This document shows, one piece after another, positions 11,771 through 24,116 of a DNA stretch of 64,000 nucleotides. Origin of the DNA: Dryomyza anilis (lineage: Eukaryota > Arthropoda > Insecta > Diptera > Dryomyzidae). The DNA is taken from positions 37,107,544-37,171,543 of the forward strand of contig OX638131.1 in NCBI GenBank assembly GCA_951804985.1. Reading direction: 5' to 3'. The notes under the pieces are model-generated. The model was given only the letters and a program-made list of their open reading frames with translations, did not search any database and had not been told where the DNA came from. Each line of letters starts with the position of its first letter. The stretch's first letter is position 1. The translations under genes and the position numbers were made by a program.

Positions 11771-12115
11771 ATTTGTGAATGTTTATATGTGTGTCTGTAT
11801 GAATGTATGTATGTATGTATGTATATATGACTGAACCAAATAGAATACAATTTTGACACAATATGTATGTTGGATCTAGGAAGAGTATAGTGTATATCAT
11901 CGTGAGATTGGTGGACTGGGCGTGGCACCTCCCATATAACCAAAAAATTAAAACACGTTATATCAGCAATGGGTATAGCAAATTTAATGAAATTTTGTTC
12001 AGCGTTATATTTATCCATTCTAAATTGTCTCGCCGAATATGGGCGGCACTGGACGTGACACCCCCCATGGAAGGTGGATTTACGATAGTTACAGTGATAT
12101 AATTATATTTCACAG
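11771..12115. repeat. Degenerate dispersed repeat with (ATGT)n
   Basis: Begins with a (TGTA)n-like run (11790-11830). It then has GGGCGTGGCACCTCCCATAT and GGGCGGCACTGG words of the kind seen in DINE family B. Probably a diverged DINE-like fragment. The short overlapping frames on both strands carry no recognisable domain. Confidence 0.4.
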
Positions 12116-12144
12116 CAGGGTATTCCAACCACCCCAAATTCTTT

Positions 12145-12296
12145 AAAAACACCACACATAAATTCACCACACCGAAACTCACCACACAGAAACTCACTAA
12201 ATCTCACCACACTAAAAAATCACCACACCAAAACTCACCAATTTAAAACTCACCACACTAAAACTCACCACACTAAAACTCACCACACTAAAACAT
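12145..12296 (+). repeat. Minisatellite of about 17 bp, AAAACTCACCACACTAA type
   Basis: Around nine degenerate units built on CTCACCACACTAAAA. The last three (about 12244-12295) are nearly identical, the earlier ones more diverged. Confidence 0.85.
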
Positions 12297-12483
12297 CTAC
12301 TAGAAAAATCTCTATGGGGAAGAATTCTACCGAGAATAAATCTACGGGAACAGGCCTGTAGCCAGGATTTTCGTTCGTGGGGGTTTTGAAAAAATACATT
12401 TATATTTAAAAGAGAGTTCCAGAAAATTCATCCGCACAAAAAAATATTTTTTTTTTTCATTTTTATTATCCGGATCATTAATT

Positions 12484-12787
12484 TAATAATAATAATAGTT
12501 TGGCGCTACAGTCCTGTATAGAACTTCGGCCGAGCTCTCTCACCATTTTGAGCTGCGCGTCTTATATTTGTACTGGGACCTACAGTTTATTACCGAATCC
12601 GAACGGCGGGTGAGAGCTTTTCATAGGCAATGGTTTTACTCTCGTAGGTTTGCCATTTACTGACGAGAGGTAGCGCGGTATAGAAAAATGTTTCTATGAA
12701 AAGATGTTGTTAGCCCCAGTCCAGGCTTGAACCGAGGACCTTTCGGCTCGCAGTCCAACGCACTAACCACTGAGCTACCGCGGCTAC
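12484..12787 (-). mobile_element. tRNA-derived SINE, copy 1 (full length)
   Basis: Minus-strand copy, about 300 bp. The tRNA-like head at 12700-12787 has an A box like TAGCTCAGTGG and a B box GGTTCAAGCC. The body follows, and the tail is an (ATT/TTA)n run at 12484-12496. A direct repeat TTAATTTA flanks both ends and is a plausible target duplication. It shares its sequence with copies at 15338, 19015 and 49162. Pol III-type promoter boxes and a simple-repeat tail define it as a SINE. Confidence 0.85.
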
Positions 12788-12867
12788 TTAATTTATTTTG
12801 GAATATTCCCGACTCAATATTTTCACGAAAAACTAAAATGGAAAGAAAACATTTTTCTTTCAATTTA

Positions 12868-13089
12868 CACACAGAAAAAATTCCGTCAAATCCCATTGAC
12901 CAATAAAATGGTAAATAGGACAATTATTTATTTAATAGTATACGTAAAATAAATCTTTTCATATAAACTCAATGGCAATGTCATGGTATTTTCTAGTATT
13001 TAATGGAATTTTCCGATTAAAATAATAATTCAATTGACTATTTTTAATAGTAAAAAAACTATTATTTATATAGTACTTTTTTCTGGGTG
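12868..13089. mobile_element. 222-bp MITE, CACACAGAAAAA/CTGGGTG ends
   Basis: TA on both sides (12866-12867, 13090-13091), imperfect terminal repeats, and an interior rich in TATTAAAT/ATTTAATA words. Close relatives lie at 60468-60686, 62711-62838 (part) and 38022-38081 (part). No coding capacity. Confidence 0.85.
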
Positions 13090-13091
13090 TA

Positions 13092-14286
13092 TGAATGAAA
13101 TCCACCCTCCTATATTAAAAAACGCAAAAATTGCTGAGTCTACTTAGGAAATTATAAAATTCAAAAACATCCAAGTAAGTATACTAAATTCAATATGGAT
13201 TGTAAGTTTTCAAAATTGTTCATTTATGCTAAGAACATTTTTGGTTATAATTTAGGATAAGATTGATCGATCCGCACCAAAATTTGACAAATTACACCCA
13301 AATCAAATTAAAATACATGCATTTTGAATTATAACTGCTCCATTTTCAATCCAATTTTATTAGAATCCATCGTTTGTTTACTAATTGTTTGGAAATTGCC
13401 CACAAAACTAAAATCTTTTCAATTGCTACCTTAAAACAATTCACCAGTAATGAACAAAGGCTCTTTGTTCGTCCAGCAACCCAAACAAATTACTTGAGCC
13501 TTCCAAATTTATCTACCCCAATGTACACATTATGCACATGTTCAAAAACTACTACGAGTACTTAGCATTTATGCCCGATCCATTGAACCCGTGCAACGGC
13601 AACTACGTTGCTTCCATCAGTCTGCATCAGCATCATCGATTATCATTTCCATAATAGGGCAGAGAAATACAGAAACTCATCGTCGATCTGCATCGTCTAA
13701 AATGTTTCAAATTGGCGTGAATGAGCTGAGCTGAGAAACAAGCTAAGGGGGCCGAGGAGGCATCAAACATTGCTCCTCCATTGGGTCACATAGCACTGCA
13801 TGTCAGCCAACACCCTGGGGGTGGGTTTAAGCAGCTGTACAACACTTGAATGCTTTTGTGAGGCGATTTATCAGCAAAAATCTCTTGTTTTCCGCTTAAA
13901 ATGAGATGTCAAAATGCATTGGCATCGCATTTTCCGGACAAGCAGCCTTCTGGGCTCAGGCATGCTTAGACTCGGCAGACTGGCGGCCGGCTGACTCATT
14001 GAATATGTGCGTCGCCGCCTAGCCAGGCAATTGGACTTTAGAATGACCCATGAGATTTAAGCCTGATTTAAATATTGCAACGGCATTGTTGGAAGTAAAT
14101 GAAATTGCTAGACGTCGAATGTGACTATGGTAGAAGCACTTGTTAAATATGGCCAATCTTTTGCATTATTTAAGTTCAGCAAACAATTAATAATCACTTG
14201 AAAAAAATATTGTGATCGATTGTAAATGTTAAACTAAGCAAGTTTATTCTTTAAAATTTTGAAAAGTAGTCAATAAAAGTTTATTT
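13092..14286. other. Unique DNA with a GC-richer block, no gene seen
   Basis: Bases about 13565-14060 stand out as GC-richer and non-repetitive within the window. They contain GAGCTGAGCTGAG and GGCGGCCGGCTGAC words. No frame in it looks coding. It could be a conserved non-coding or regulatory segment, which is inference only. Confidence 0.45.
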
Positions 14287-15137
14287 CACACAGAAAAATC
14301 CTCTTTTGGCATGAGGTTAATTGAACCAACCGAAATACATTTGTTGTCATTAAAATGAACGTATCATTTTTTACTCTAACCGAAATGTTAGTCCGCGCAA
14401 CTGTACGTTCGGTTATCGTAACTTTATGATTGCATGTTTCATTCTGCCAAAATTTGACGTTTGTGCATTTGTTAAGGCAACTGAGTACGTTATTGTATCA
14501 GCAAAATAAATGAAAAACGGAAACCTCATGTCCATCAGTCGCTCGGTTGCCATTTTCTTGCCAACAATTATGGATACATGCAGAAATAAATAAACGTCAA
14601 AAATGTTCACAAGTCGCAAACAATGAGAAATTCAATAATTAAGTAAATTGCGAAATAAATATATGAATATAAATAAAATAATTAATTAATTCAATACAAT
14701 TGAAATATATAATAAATAAAAAAATATATGACCACATGTGGCATTAGAAATAGTTTTGTATTTTGTTTAATTATGGTGAAATAAAATATTATATGTGTCT
14801 TTTCATACTGTTTTTAATTTTTAGGGAACAGGAATTAATAGATATATTTTTGAAACTGAATGCAAGACATACTTACGTATCTAAAATACATATAGAAAAC
14901 CTATAATAAATAAGTTTTATATTTAAAATATTCTAAAATAAAATTACAAGTGTAGGTTTCGGGATTCTTGCTGACTTTGAGGTTTAAACAACCTCATGCT
15001 TGCTGACTAGTAGGTTGGCACAGCCTCATTCTTGCTGACTAAGAGGTTCATACAACCTCCTAGTCAGCAAGTTGCCGCAACCGAATAATTCGGTAGAGCA
15101 ATTTAGTTGATTGCCACAACAAATCAGTTTCTGTCTG
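14287..15137. mobile_element. CACACAGAAAAATCC-ended MITE, long copy
   Basis: Left end CACACAGAAAAATCCTC followed by GGCATGAGGTTAATTG. Right end CAACAAATCAGTTTCTGTCTG resembles the complement of the left end. A shorter relative with clear TA flanks is at 55770-56090, and another fragment at about 58550-58751. The middle (14990-15070) has three GCTGACTA..GAGGTT units. The terminal repeats here are partly decayed. Confidence 0.6.
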
Positions 15138-15337
15138 TAGATACTATTCGACAAGAGGTCCAATGAATTCATAAATTTGGCCCAACCATCTCCCATACTG
15201 CAGTAATATTCTAAAAGAGTAAAAATAATTCGATTTATTAATATTTCTACGAATTTATTATGCTTAATAATTTTTATTTTTAAAAATTTTCAATTTATTT
15301 AATTCTTATTCTCAATTTTTACGTTTTTTGAATAAAG

Positions 15338-15527
15338 CTTTTCATAGGCAATGATTTTACTCTCGGAGGTTTGCCATTTACTACCGAGAGGTAGCGCGGT
15401 ACAGAAAAATGTTTCTATGAAAAGATGTTGTTAGCCCCAGTCCAGGCTTGAACCGGGGACCTTTCGCCTCGTGGTCCAACGCACTAACCACTGAGCTACC
15501 GCGGCTACACGCGGCTATGCGGCTACT
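15338..15527 (-). mobile_element. tRNA-derived SINE, copy 2 (tail truncated)
   Basis: Matches the first half of the SINE at 12484-12787, including the B box region (GGTTCAAGCC) and A box. The 3' half and simple-repeat tail are missing. The head end carries extra GCGGCTAC units (15500-15527), a short local duplication. Confidence 0.8.
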
Positions 15528-15935
15528 GAAACTTATTACTAATTTATAATGTAAATCACAATAATAGTTTACACCTGGGAATGAAGAAAAATTTGCCCTT
15601 TTAACCAAAAAATTAGTATTTTTTGCTTCATATCTTAGGTTACTAAAGGAATTTTGAAAGTTGATATGAACTCGTAATTTGTGTTCTGTTATGCATGTTT
15701 TGGATGAAATAAACATAAGTCTGTCTTTATATTCAACGCCTACCAACCAATAGAATCTTAAAAACGTGGTTTTTAGTTTTGTCCAATATACTTGAAACTG
15801 GAAGTGTAATGAAAACACAGAAAACGCCTTTGTTCTTAAAATGTCCCAATCGATAACATTGTAACTTTCATTTCTGGTGTGGAAAATTTTTATCAAATGT
15901 GCGCACAGTGTAATTAGAAAAAATCGAGAAAGATG

Positions 15936-16172
15936 ATATCGTCGTTGTAGAACGGAAAGTCACCAAATACATTTTTAAAACGACAAATATTCATTCACAA
16001 AAATCATTTTAAATCTGCCAATTTTTAATTGATGATCTCAATTTTGTTTACAACATGATAAGAAAATGTAAATCTATTAATTCATTTTTCAACTTTAAAA
16101 ATGCATCATATACTTATAATAATATTAATCAACATATGTATTTGGTGACTTTTCGTTCTACAACGACGATAT
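15936..16172. mobile_element. 237-bp MITE with about 35-bp terminal inverted repeats
   Basis: Ends ATATCGTCGTTGTAGAACG..AAAGTCACCAAATAC and the near-perfect complement at 16135-16172, with an AT-rich unrelated middle. A diverged second copy lies at 41603-41830. The terminal repeat is unlike the CACAC family. Superfamily unknown. Confidence 0.75.
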
Positions 16173-16189
16173 ACAGTTTGTAATGTATC

Positions 16190-17576
16190 AAAATTATCCC
16201 ACACTCTTTGGATGAAATTGAACTATCAATGGCAAAAATATATGGCTAAAACGGCATAAAAAAAAAAAAAAAAAAAAATGTGGGCGAATCAAGCCCATTT
16301 TTGAGCACATATCGAAAGATGATTTTTTATAACTGGAATACTTTACAAGATATGGAATCCATAAAAGTAAACACATATCGTCACTATCATGCCAAAGGGG
16401 TGAATGTGCAATTTTTGACATTTGCGTTTTGTTACATTTTTGAATTTAGTTTATCCTCAAGTATGCTGTGCCACAATCGCGTGTCATTTTGTTGCATATT
16501 TCTAGCCACAAAAGACAAAACCAAAAGGACGAATTTGAAAAATTAAAAATCTTGTCATGCCAAAAGGGCGAATCTTTTCGTTTTTTCGCCATAACTTGTT
16601 ATTGGTATAAGATAAAATAGTGTCGTAAAGGCAGTTATTGTTTGTTTTCAAAGCCCCTATCGATCTGCATCATTAATTAAAAATATTTTGCCAAACATTA
16701 ATTTGCCATTTGTTATTTGTAGGAAAATTTGTTTGGCAAAATATTTATAATTAATAATGCAGATCGATAGGTGCTTTGAAAACAAACAATAATTGCTTTT
16801 GCATCACTATTTTATATTGTACCATTAAAGAGTTATAGCAAAAAAACGAAAAGATTCGCCCTTTTGGCGTGACAAGATTTAAAATTTTTCCAATTTCTTC
16901 GTTTTTTTGCTATAATTTTTTATTGGTGCAAGATAAAATAGTGGTGTAAAAGTATTTATTGTTTTTTTTTTCAAGCCCCTATCGATTAGCAAATGGCAAA
17001 TGGCAAATAAATGTTTCACAAAATATTTTGTATTAATGATGCAGATCGATAGATTAAAAACAAAAAAAAAAAAGGATTAAAAACAAACAATTAATACCTT
17101 TACATCACTATTTTATCTTGCAATAATAAAAAGTTATAGCATAAAAAACAAAAATATTTGCTTTTTGATCAGGATACAGTCTCACAAAATCCGTATTTAT
17201 AATTCAGTAGGTTGTCTAAATCTAAAGATATTTTACATACGTTATAATAATTGACAATTAAACCAAAATAACAGAAAAAATTTAAAAAAATATAAATTTT
17301 GCGAATTTTTAAAGCACTTCAAACTTTAAAATTTGATTTCCCAACATTTTTAAAAATGCACATTCGCCCCTTTGGCATGACAGTGACGATATCTTGTATG
17401 TTATGTAGTTGACTTGTTTTACTATAATATATTACAACTAAATTTAATCGCATTCGGTATAACATTTTTCGAGTTATCGTGTATAGGTGGAAAGTCAGAC
17501 AGACATTTCTTAATCTAACAAGTACTAAAATATCGTCACATACATATAGTATAGCATGTGGCAGTAGAGTATAAAA
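16190..17576. mobile_element. Diverged DINE-B-like element with internal palindromic units
   Basis: Starts with a GTGGGCGAATCAAGCCCATT segment like family B and ends near GTAGAGTATAAAAA. Between them is an array of mirror-image units built on GCCAAAAGGGCGAATC, ATAGGTGCTTT and TTTGGCAAAATATTT, in both orientations (16555-17160). The same units recur at 33386-34310 and, briefly, at 49526-49600. No coding sequence. Confidence 0.55.
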
Positions 17577-17639
17577 ACAAAGAATGATATTTTTTCCTCA
17601 AAATTTATTTATAGATTTATTTTATTTACACGTCGTTTT

Positions 17640-18600
17640 CTTCGAGCGCTTTTCGAATTTTCCCAATTTTTTTAAATGCATTATTTCAACGCCCCTTACG
17701 AAAACTATTATATTAAAATTGTCTTACGAAAAAAAGTATATATCACTTTTAAACGAATACGATTTCATTTTTACTTAAATAACGAATATTATAATGTTCT
17801 CAAAATTTCACAGAAAATTAGTACAACAAACAGTTTTCTGTGGAAAATTATTATGTTTCAAATTTTTAGACGAAAATTGGAGCTTTTTATTGAAAAAGAT
17901 TTTTTTTCAAAATCATATTGCGTTGCTTTTATGTTTTGATTTATGTCATTTGTAAAATTTGTTTGACAAAATTCAAAATAATTACGCTATAATGATATAA
18001 AATATGCATTACCATATACTATGTAGGTGACTCAGAAGATTAGTGTGTTGGAATTGGTTGAAACACCAGCGAAGGCAACATCAAAAAAATAAATAGAAAA
18101 TATATTTATTCACCGCGCTACCTCTTGGTAGATGACCTTCGAGTGTAAAAACATAACCCATGAAAAGTTATGATTCCGTGTCTCCTAAGAAATCTAGACT
18201 GTTACAGAAAATTGAGGTTTAATTTCAGGACTGATATAAGTTTCCAATGGTCTGTGGTCTTTATAAAACGATTACATATATTTATTAAATGCTGTAATAT
18301 GTACAGGCATTGTTCATGTTCAACAAAAGATTCCAATCTTCTTCGCAAAATTTGAATAATTTTTATATTCGTAGATACACGGATATACATATGCATATTC
18401 TCAGAAATATCAAAAACATAGTAGAGTTCCTGGCAAAACCATAAAACGTATTATTTTTCTCATCAAAAACAATAACATACTTTTATTCTGAACCTCAAAA
18501 AATAACGTATTTATTTTCGTAAGGGAAAAAATATATAATAGTTTTCGTAAGGGGCGTCGATTTATTTAAATGTTTGTCGAAAAAAAAATATTTTTTCGAG
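17640..18600. repeat. Inverted-repeat element, arms about 90 bp
   Basis: Left arm about 17645-17735 and right arm about 18505-18600 share GACGCCCCTTACGAAAAC/AACGCCCCTTACGAAAAC in opposite orientation, plus flanking T-rich sequence. A SINE fragment sits inside (18112-18170). It could be a foldback element. Exact ends are not clear. Confidence 0.55.
18112..18170 (+). mobile_element. Fragment of the tRNA-derived SINE body
   Basis: Matches the SINE body starting ACCGCGCTACCTCT and running to CCATGAAAAGTT, but lacks the tRNA head and the tail. Confidence 0.7.
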
Positions 18601-19014
18601 TTCCCCTATCAAATGGTGTGAGAAATGTTTATTGTGTGTTTAATTACCTTTTATTTGGTATAACACAGTTTTTAAAAATGCGAAATAATTGCAAATAATG
18701 TGACCAGCTTTTTTAAAACTCGGTTCAAAAGTTATTGTAAACCCATCTATAGCAAAATTTTTAATTCATATATTCGAGTTCTGTGGATCATTCCAAATAA
18801 TACAAAAATGTTGGCATTTTTGTAAAGCAACATTTTTCTCAGTTAGGTTTGTAGTGTAATCAGAAAACTTTAATATATAGTGACCATGTGTATCTGTTCC
18901 CAACCTTCTTTACATTAAATAAATAGTTTTAAAATACTAATCGATATGTTTATCAAGTGGTAATTAAATTAAAATTGTATTACCTTATTAATAATAAGTA
19001 AAGTAAATAAAATG
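18601..19014. other. AT-rich DNA, nothing recognised
   Basis: About 410 bp of low-complexity sequence between an inverted repeat and a SINE. No frame or motif supported. Confidence 0.4.
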
Positions 19015-19352
19015 TAGCGTCTGTAGCTCGTCTGGTTAGTGCGTTGGACTACGTGCGAAAAGTCGCTGGTGCGTACGACAACGTGCCGAAAGGTCCGAGG
19101 TTCGATCCCCAGCGACTGCCAACATCTTTTTCATAGAAAACATTTTTCTATACGACGCTACCTCTCGGCAGTAAACGGCAAACCTACGAGGGTAAAACAT
19201 TGCCTATGAAAAGCTCTCACCCGCCGTTCGGATTCGCCAATAAACAAGTAGGTCCCACCAATTTACAAATATAACACGCACAGCTCAAATGGTGAGAGAG
19301 CTCGATCGAAGTTCTATACAGGACTATAGCGCCAAACTATTATTATAATAAA
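19015..19352 (+). mobile_element. tRNA-derived SINE, copy 3, with expanded anticodon arm
   Basis: Same body and TATTATTATAATA tail as the other copies. The tRNA-like head differs. The A box reads TAGCTCGTCTGG and the B box is the canonical GGTTCGATCC. Between them the anticodon-arm region carries about 30 extra bases (about 19058-19088, GTCGCTGGTGCGTACGACAA region). This copy may represent a separate subfamily. Confidence 0.8.
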
Positions 19353-20097
19353 ATTAAATAAAAAATACTTATTTCAAAGTTTATTACTTACGAAATAAAT
19401 TTAAATAAAAAGTATTTACTTCACGTTTTAATAAAAGCCGCATAACTATAGAAAAATTTAAACTAGAGTTTATTTTAATGTACCGCTTGACATTTATTTT
19501 CATTGGAAATCCTTCAAAAAAGTCGTAATTAAATTTAAGATCCAGGTTAAATGTGGCAACCCAGTATACCAAACTATTTCGATATCGTAACGAAAATGTT
19601 GCGAAATGTCGAAGAATTTTTCCGATAACGATAGAGATGCAATATAGGAAAATTCCTACCAAAACGGTCGGCCGATATCGAACCGAGATAATGAAGGTTT
19701 CTCGTTGCGAGAATTATTTCAAAATCGAACCGCTCTAGAAGCTCTTGACGACAGAATGGGAGTTTCTGATTGGTTTAAATAAATGCGTCATTTATATATG
19801 TCATCCGCAATGACAATAAAAAAAAACATAAAAAATCAAAAAGGAATTTCTTTACCTATCTCTATTTCTCTATTTTTTGTTATGTCCTTCGCATCATGGT
19901 CGGGCACCATCGCATTAATATATTTTTTGTATTCCATTGAATTTAATTTCACAATTACTAACCGTCATCATTTTCCATTGCATTTTATTTTCTATCAGTT
20001 GCTCCTACTGGCTACTCTATATAAATTTGTCGTATATTATTTTCAAATTCAATTTCAATTTAAACAAAATAGTTTTCGAAAATGAGTGAATGAACTT
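19353..20097. other. Gene-free AT-rich DNA
   Basis: Bases about 19550-19740 are less AT-rich, with CGAACCGAGATAATGAAGG-like words. Frames of 61-100 residues here have no signal sequence, domain or codon bias that I recognise, so I do not call a gene. Confidence 0.4.
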
Positions 20098-20526
20098 CCC
20101 TGGTAGAAATTTTGGTAGGGCCATGGTCATGAAGTGATCATGTCATTATTTGAGATGGTCGGGATATGACGAGGCCCATAATGTCCTTGTAACGCAGTGT
20201 CCTAATCATGTACTGACCTCAGGCCATGATCATGTACTGATCGGGTAATTAGCCATTTTATTATTTACCCGACAATTGCCTTGTCAGAGCCCGAGCATAA
20301 TAGGGTTTCTCTCATTAAATTCGATCATTGTCTGATGCTAATTTCGTTATGAGGAACAAATAATGTACCTATGATCGGGAACATTGACTGTTTAGATAAT
20401 GTAAACCATGCTATGGTAAGCATGATAAGGGCATGCAAAGGCAATGATCATATTTTCTCTAATAGGGCTTATCCAACGAAAACCCGATCATTTCCCGATG
20501 GCGCATCGGGCAAATTTCTACTAGGG
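20098..20526. mobile_element. 429-bp MITE, CCCTGGTAGAAATTT ends
   Basis: Terminal inverted repeats CCCTGGTAGAAATTTT and CAAATTTCTACTAGGG. The interior is rich in CATGATCA/TGATCGGG words in both orientations. A right-end fragment is at about 23985-24049. Related words occur at 28390-28500 and 32000-32170. Probably non-autonomous. Target duplication unclear. Confidence 0.75.
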
Positions 20527-22720
20527 TTAGCATGTGTTTAAATTTTTTTTTTATTTCTGAACGAAAATATTTCTGACATCAAAAACAAAAATAAATAAAA
20601 AATTAAAATTCAAAGCTCACTATTTTCATACATTTATTATTAATGAAATAAAGTGAAATTAACATAAAAATATAAAAAAATAATGTCCACTCTATTTATT
20701 TTAAACAAAAGTAAATCCAGCCGTAAAGTAAAGGTCACTGGACACCTGGTGACCTTATTTTTAAAATCGGAAACGAGTCTTAATCATGAGTTCTAACATT
20801 TATTAACAAAGAAACCAAAATCGTTGCTTTTATAATAATGAAATTGACCTAATTTTTGCGGACACGGACATTACTTGAACGCAAAAGGGTTATCCAACTG
20901 TTCGGATTCAACAGACGAAAGCAGGCATGTACCTGAAAGGAGGTACAACTGAATGCGAAAATCTTTTAAAAATTAGTTTCGATATAACAACGAGATCGAT
21001 TTTTTTTCTCGAAGCCACTTCAAGAATTGTTCGATAAACTGGAGGCTCCGAGTTATGGTATACTGGTCCAATGTTATTGGCCAAAGTATTTAATTTTAAT
21101 AAAAAAGTGAAAAACATATCAAAAACTATTTACATTTTGTACTTTTTTATTTAATTATTTTACTTTTTCCCTCAATGTAGGCACACCGAGAAAATAAAAC
21201 TTTAAAATCATTTTAAACTCTGGTGCAAAACACTTTATAATTAAAAGTGTGCATGTATGAAAGTCAGCCGTATTTGGAAACCTTATATTTCAAAGTGTTT
21301 ACTTTAAATTTTTAATAAATTTTATATTTTAATGTGATACTTTATTTTTAAATTGGACTTTTACTTCTAAAGTGTCACTTTAAATTTTTTGTAAGAGTAC
21401 ATAAAATTTTCTCAATGAGCGTCAGATCGTATAGCCATTGCCTGCGTTACCTCTATCTTTATCATTATTGATCTTTCTTGTAATTCTAAATCATTCAGAC
21501 ATCTCTTTTATTCGTACGGTTCATCAAATTGTGCTTATGAACTATGTTCTACTAACTTGAACATAAATTGTGTGAACATTAATTTTTATGTGATAAATGT
21601 CAAATTAAAGTGTTGCACTTTAAATTCGTCAAATCGTTAAATTGAGAGAGTGAACTTTAAAATTTATAGTGTTTGTGTTTGTTATGGTGTATCTATTTCC
21701 AGAACCGTATTTAGAACCTGTTCAGAATTTAAAAACTGACATTTATACTGACAGTAAAAACTTATACCCGTGAATCTGTATAAGCATAAAAATGTTTGTT
21801 TCTTAAGAAAAATAGTTGTCAAGACATAAATATAATATGCAACAAAAAAAATTATATTAAAAAATACGTTATGTCGTCTAAAAAAACTACATCTTCCATT
21901 TTTTATTGAAGAATTGTTGCATTTAGAGGTAGCAATATTATTATACCAACAACAAGTACTCTAAGTCAGCTGCAATAATGCCAACATAATTGAATTTTTA
22001 CCCTATGTAACTCCTTGCAATAATCGGATCACAATAGCTACTGTTGCTCCTGCACTTTTCAAATTCGAAAATTCAATCATAGCTGAAAACGTTAAAGAGT
22101 TTCAATGCGTTTCACTTCTAATGGAATTACGAAGGGTATGTGGTATGCGGTTCTATGAATTTATTGCAATGCCTGTACAATGTTGTTGTGTACTACAAAG
22201 TATTGCAATTTTATTATTTTTTTTTTGTTGGTCGTTGTTTAAATTAGAAGTTGGCTGACTGACGTTGGCCAATGCATTTGGTTTGTCATGATTATGTATT
22301 GTTGTGGAAAATTGCTGTTTATGTGAGAAAATTGGATGCTTGATAATGATATTGTGAACTTCATGGGACGTCTATTCTGATGTGTGTGCCCCTTTGTAAA
22401 CTGCAGGTATTGACAATAATACCTGAAAATGTACTTGAAAAGATTACATTTGAGCACAATTGTTTATAATACATTTTTAATATGTGTAAAATTGGAAGGA
22501 TATTTAAATAAAATAGAATCAATTTAGATATAATATATTATTTAAAGTTCAAAAATGTGTTTGCAGCATATTATTTTTGCAAATCGAGCTATTCTTAACA
22601 TATTAACTATCATAATAATTTAATATTTCTTCGCTAAAAATTTATAATAAGTCTATTACTTATTTTATAAAATTAATATTAATTAATATGTATTAATTAG
22701 TAAATGCATTTAAACTGCAT
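20527..22720. other. Gene-free AT-rich DNA with AAAGTG/CACTTT-rich patch
   Basis: Bases 21181-21700 hold repeated CACTTTAAATTT and AAAGTG words in both orientations, probably a decayed foldback element whose ends I cannot define. The remainder is AT-rich with no supported gene. Confidence 0.4.
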
Positions 22721-23882
22721 GCTCTCAAAATAATTTCAAGGACATTTTACGAAATATTTTTTCGTAATTTTTAAATACGCAAAATACACGAATAATTCGT
22801 AGTAATTTCTATTTTTTTCCAAAATATGTTTACGAACGTTTCGTATATATTACGAATCAATATTCGTAAAATCAATACAACAACAAAATTACAAATATTT
22901 CGTTAAATTACGAAACTTTATTTTCTATTAAATTTTTTTTATGTAACAACAATATATTTTACGTATGAGCTATACTGTTTACGAATAAATTAATAAACTT
23001 TCGTAAATGTTGAGGCTGTATGTAGAATATTACGAAATATTCGTGTTTTTTACGAATAATTAGTAAAAGCAGAAATCCCTTGTGTCAAATAGCATTTTAT
23101 ATTATTTGGTCGCGAGCAAATAATTATAAAATACAAACAGTTTAAAATGTGTTCAGTGTAGTTTCTGTTTGCGTCAAAACTGCAAAAGTACACTCATAAT
23201 TACATAATTTCGTAAAATACACGAATAATTCGTAGAAAATACGAAACATTTGTAATTTCTATTTTTTCCAAAATATGTTTACGAACGATTCATATATATA
23301 TTACGAATCAATATTCGTAAATTTAAAACAATAACAAAATTACGAATATTTCCTTTAAATTACGAAACTTTCGTTATATTATTTTCTATTACAATTTTAT
23401 TACGAAAGAATAACATATTTTACGAATGAGTTTTACATTTTACAAATAAATTACTAAAATTTCGTAAATTTTGACGATATATTTAGAATTTAACGAAACA
23501 TTTGTGTTTTCACTTGCGTCACTTGCGTCACTTGCGTCAAATAGCAGCAGTTTTAAAAAATGTTCTGTGTGAGTTCTGTTTGTGATAAAAGTGCAAAAAT
23601 ATCAAATCAGTGCATAATATTTCATATTTTTATGAATGAATCGTCATTTTCATCGTTTCATAAAATATACGAATGCTATCGTCAAAAGTACGAATTCTTT
23701 GGTAAAATGTACGAATAGTTTCGTAAAATAAACAATTAATATTCGCAATTTCATCATAAATTTACGAACGTTTTTTTCGTGTTTTTTACGAAATGTTTCG
23801 TGGATAAGATTTGCGATTTTTTCAGTAAAATACACGAACGATTTCGTGTATTTGAAGCAGATTTTATTTTGAGTGTAGAATA
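22721..23882. mobile_element. TTCGTA-rich element, copy 1
   Basis: About 1.16 kb packed with the palindromic pair TACGAA/TTCGTA (words such as TTCGTAAAATACACGAATAA recur many times). Left end CTCTCAAAATAATTTC and right end GATTTTATTTTGAGTGTAG resemble each other's complement. Copy 2 at 29354-31528 starts with the better-preserved CACTCAACATAATTTC. There is an internal duplication (22760-22960 resembles 23205-23400). No coding frame. Confidence 0.7.
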
Positions 23883-23984
23883 ATTTTATATTTGCTGCCA
23901 AATATATTTTTTTCATGTAGTACACATTTGTCCAAATAGTTACTTGATCATAACCTACTCATGTTGGTAATGTTATGGTTCGGT

Positions 23985-24049
23985 GTGTGACAAGGAGAAA
24001 ATATCATGATCAGTTCCCGATCATCTCTTTAATAAAATTTCTACTAGGG
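23985..24049 (+). mobile_element. Right-end fragment of the CCCTGGTAGAAATTT MITE
   Basis: Ends CATGATCAGTTCCCGATCAT..AAATTTCTACTAGGG, matching the right end of the element at 20098-20526. The left part is missing. Confidence 0.6.
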
Positions 24050-24116
24050 TTGTGTTATAATTATTATTATTTGTTTGAAAAGTCAAAGTTATTATGATTT
24101 CTTTTATACTCTTCTA

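Noticed and set aside
12657..12923. 88-residue minus-strand frame
   Set aside because: It translates the SINE. A similar peptide appears at 15381-15896 for the same reason.
22721..23882. CRISPR-like array from the recurring TTCGTA words
   Set aside because: Spacing is irregular, the words occur in both orientations, and the genome is eukaryotic.
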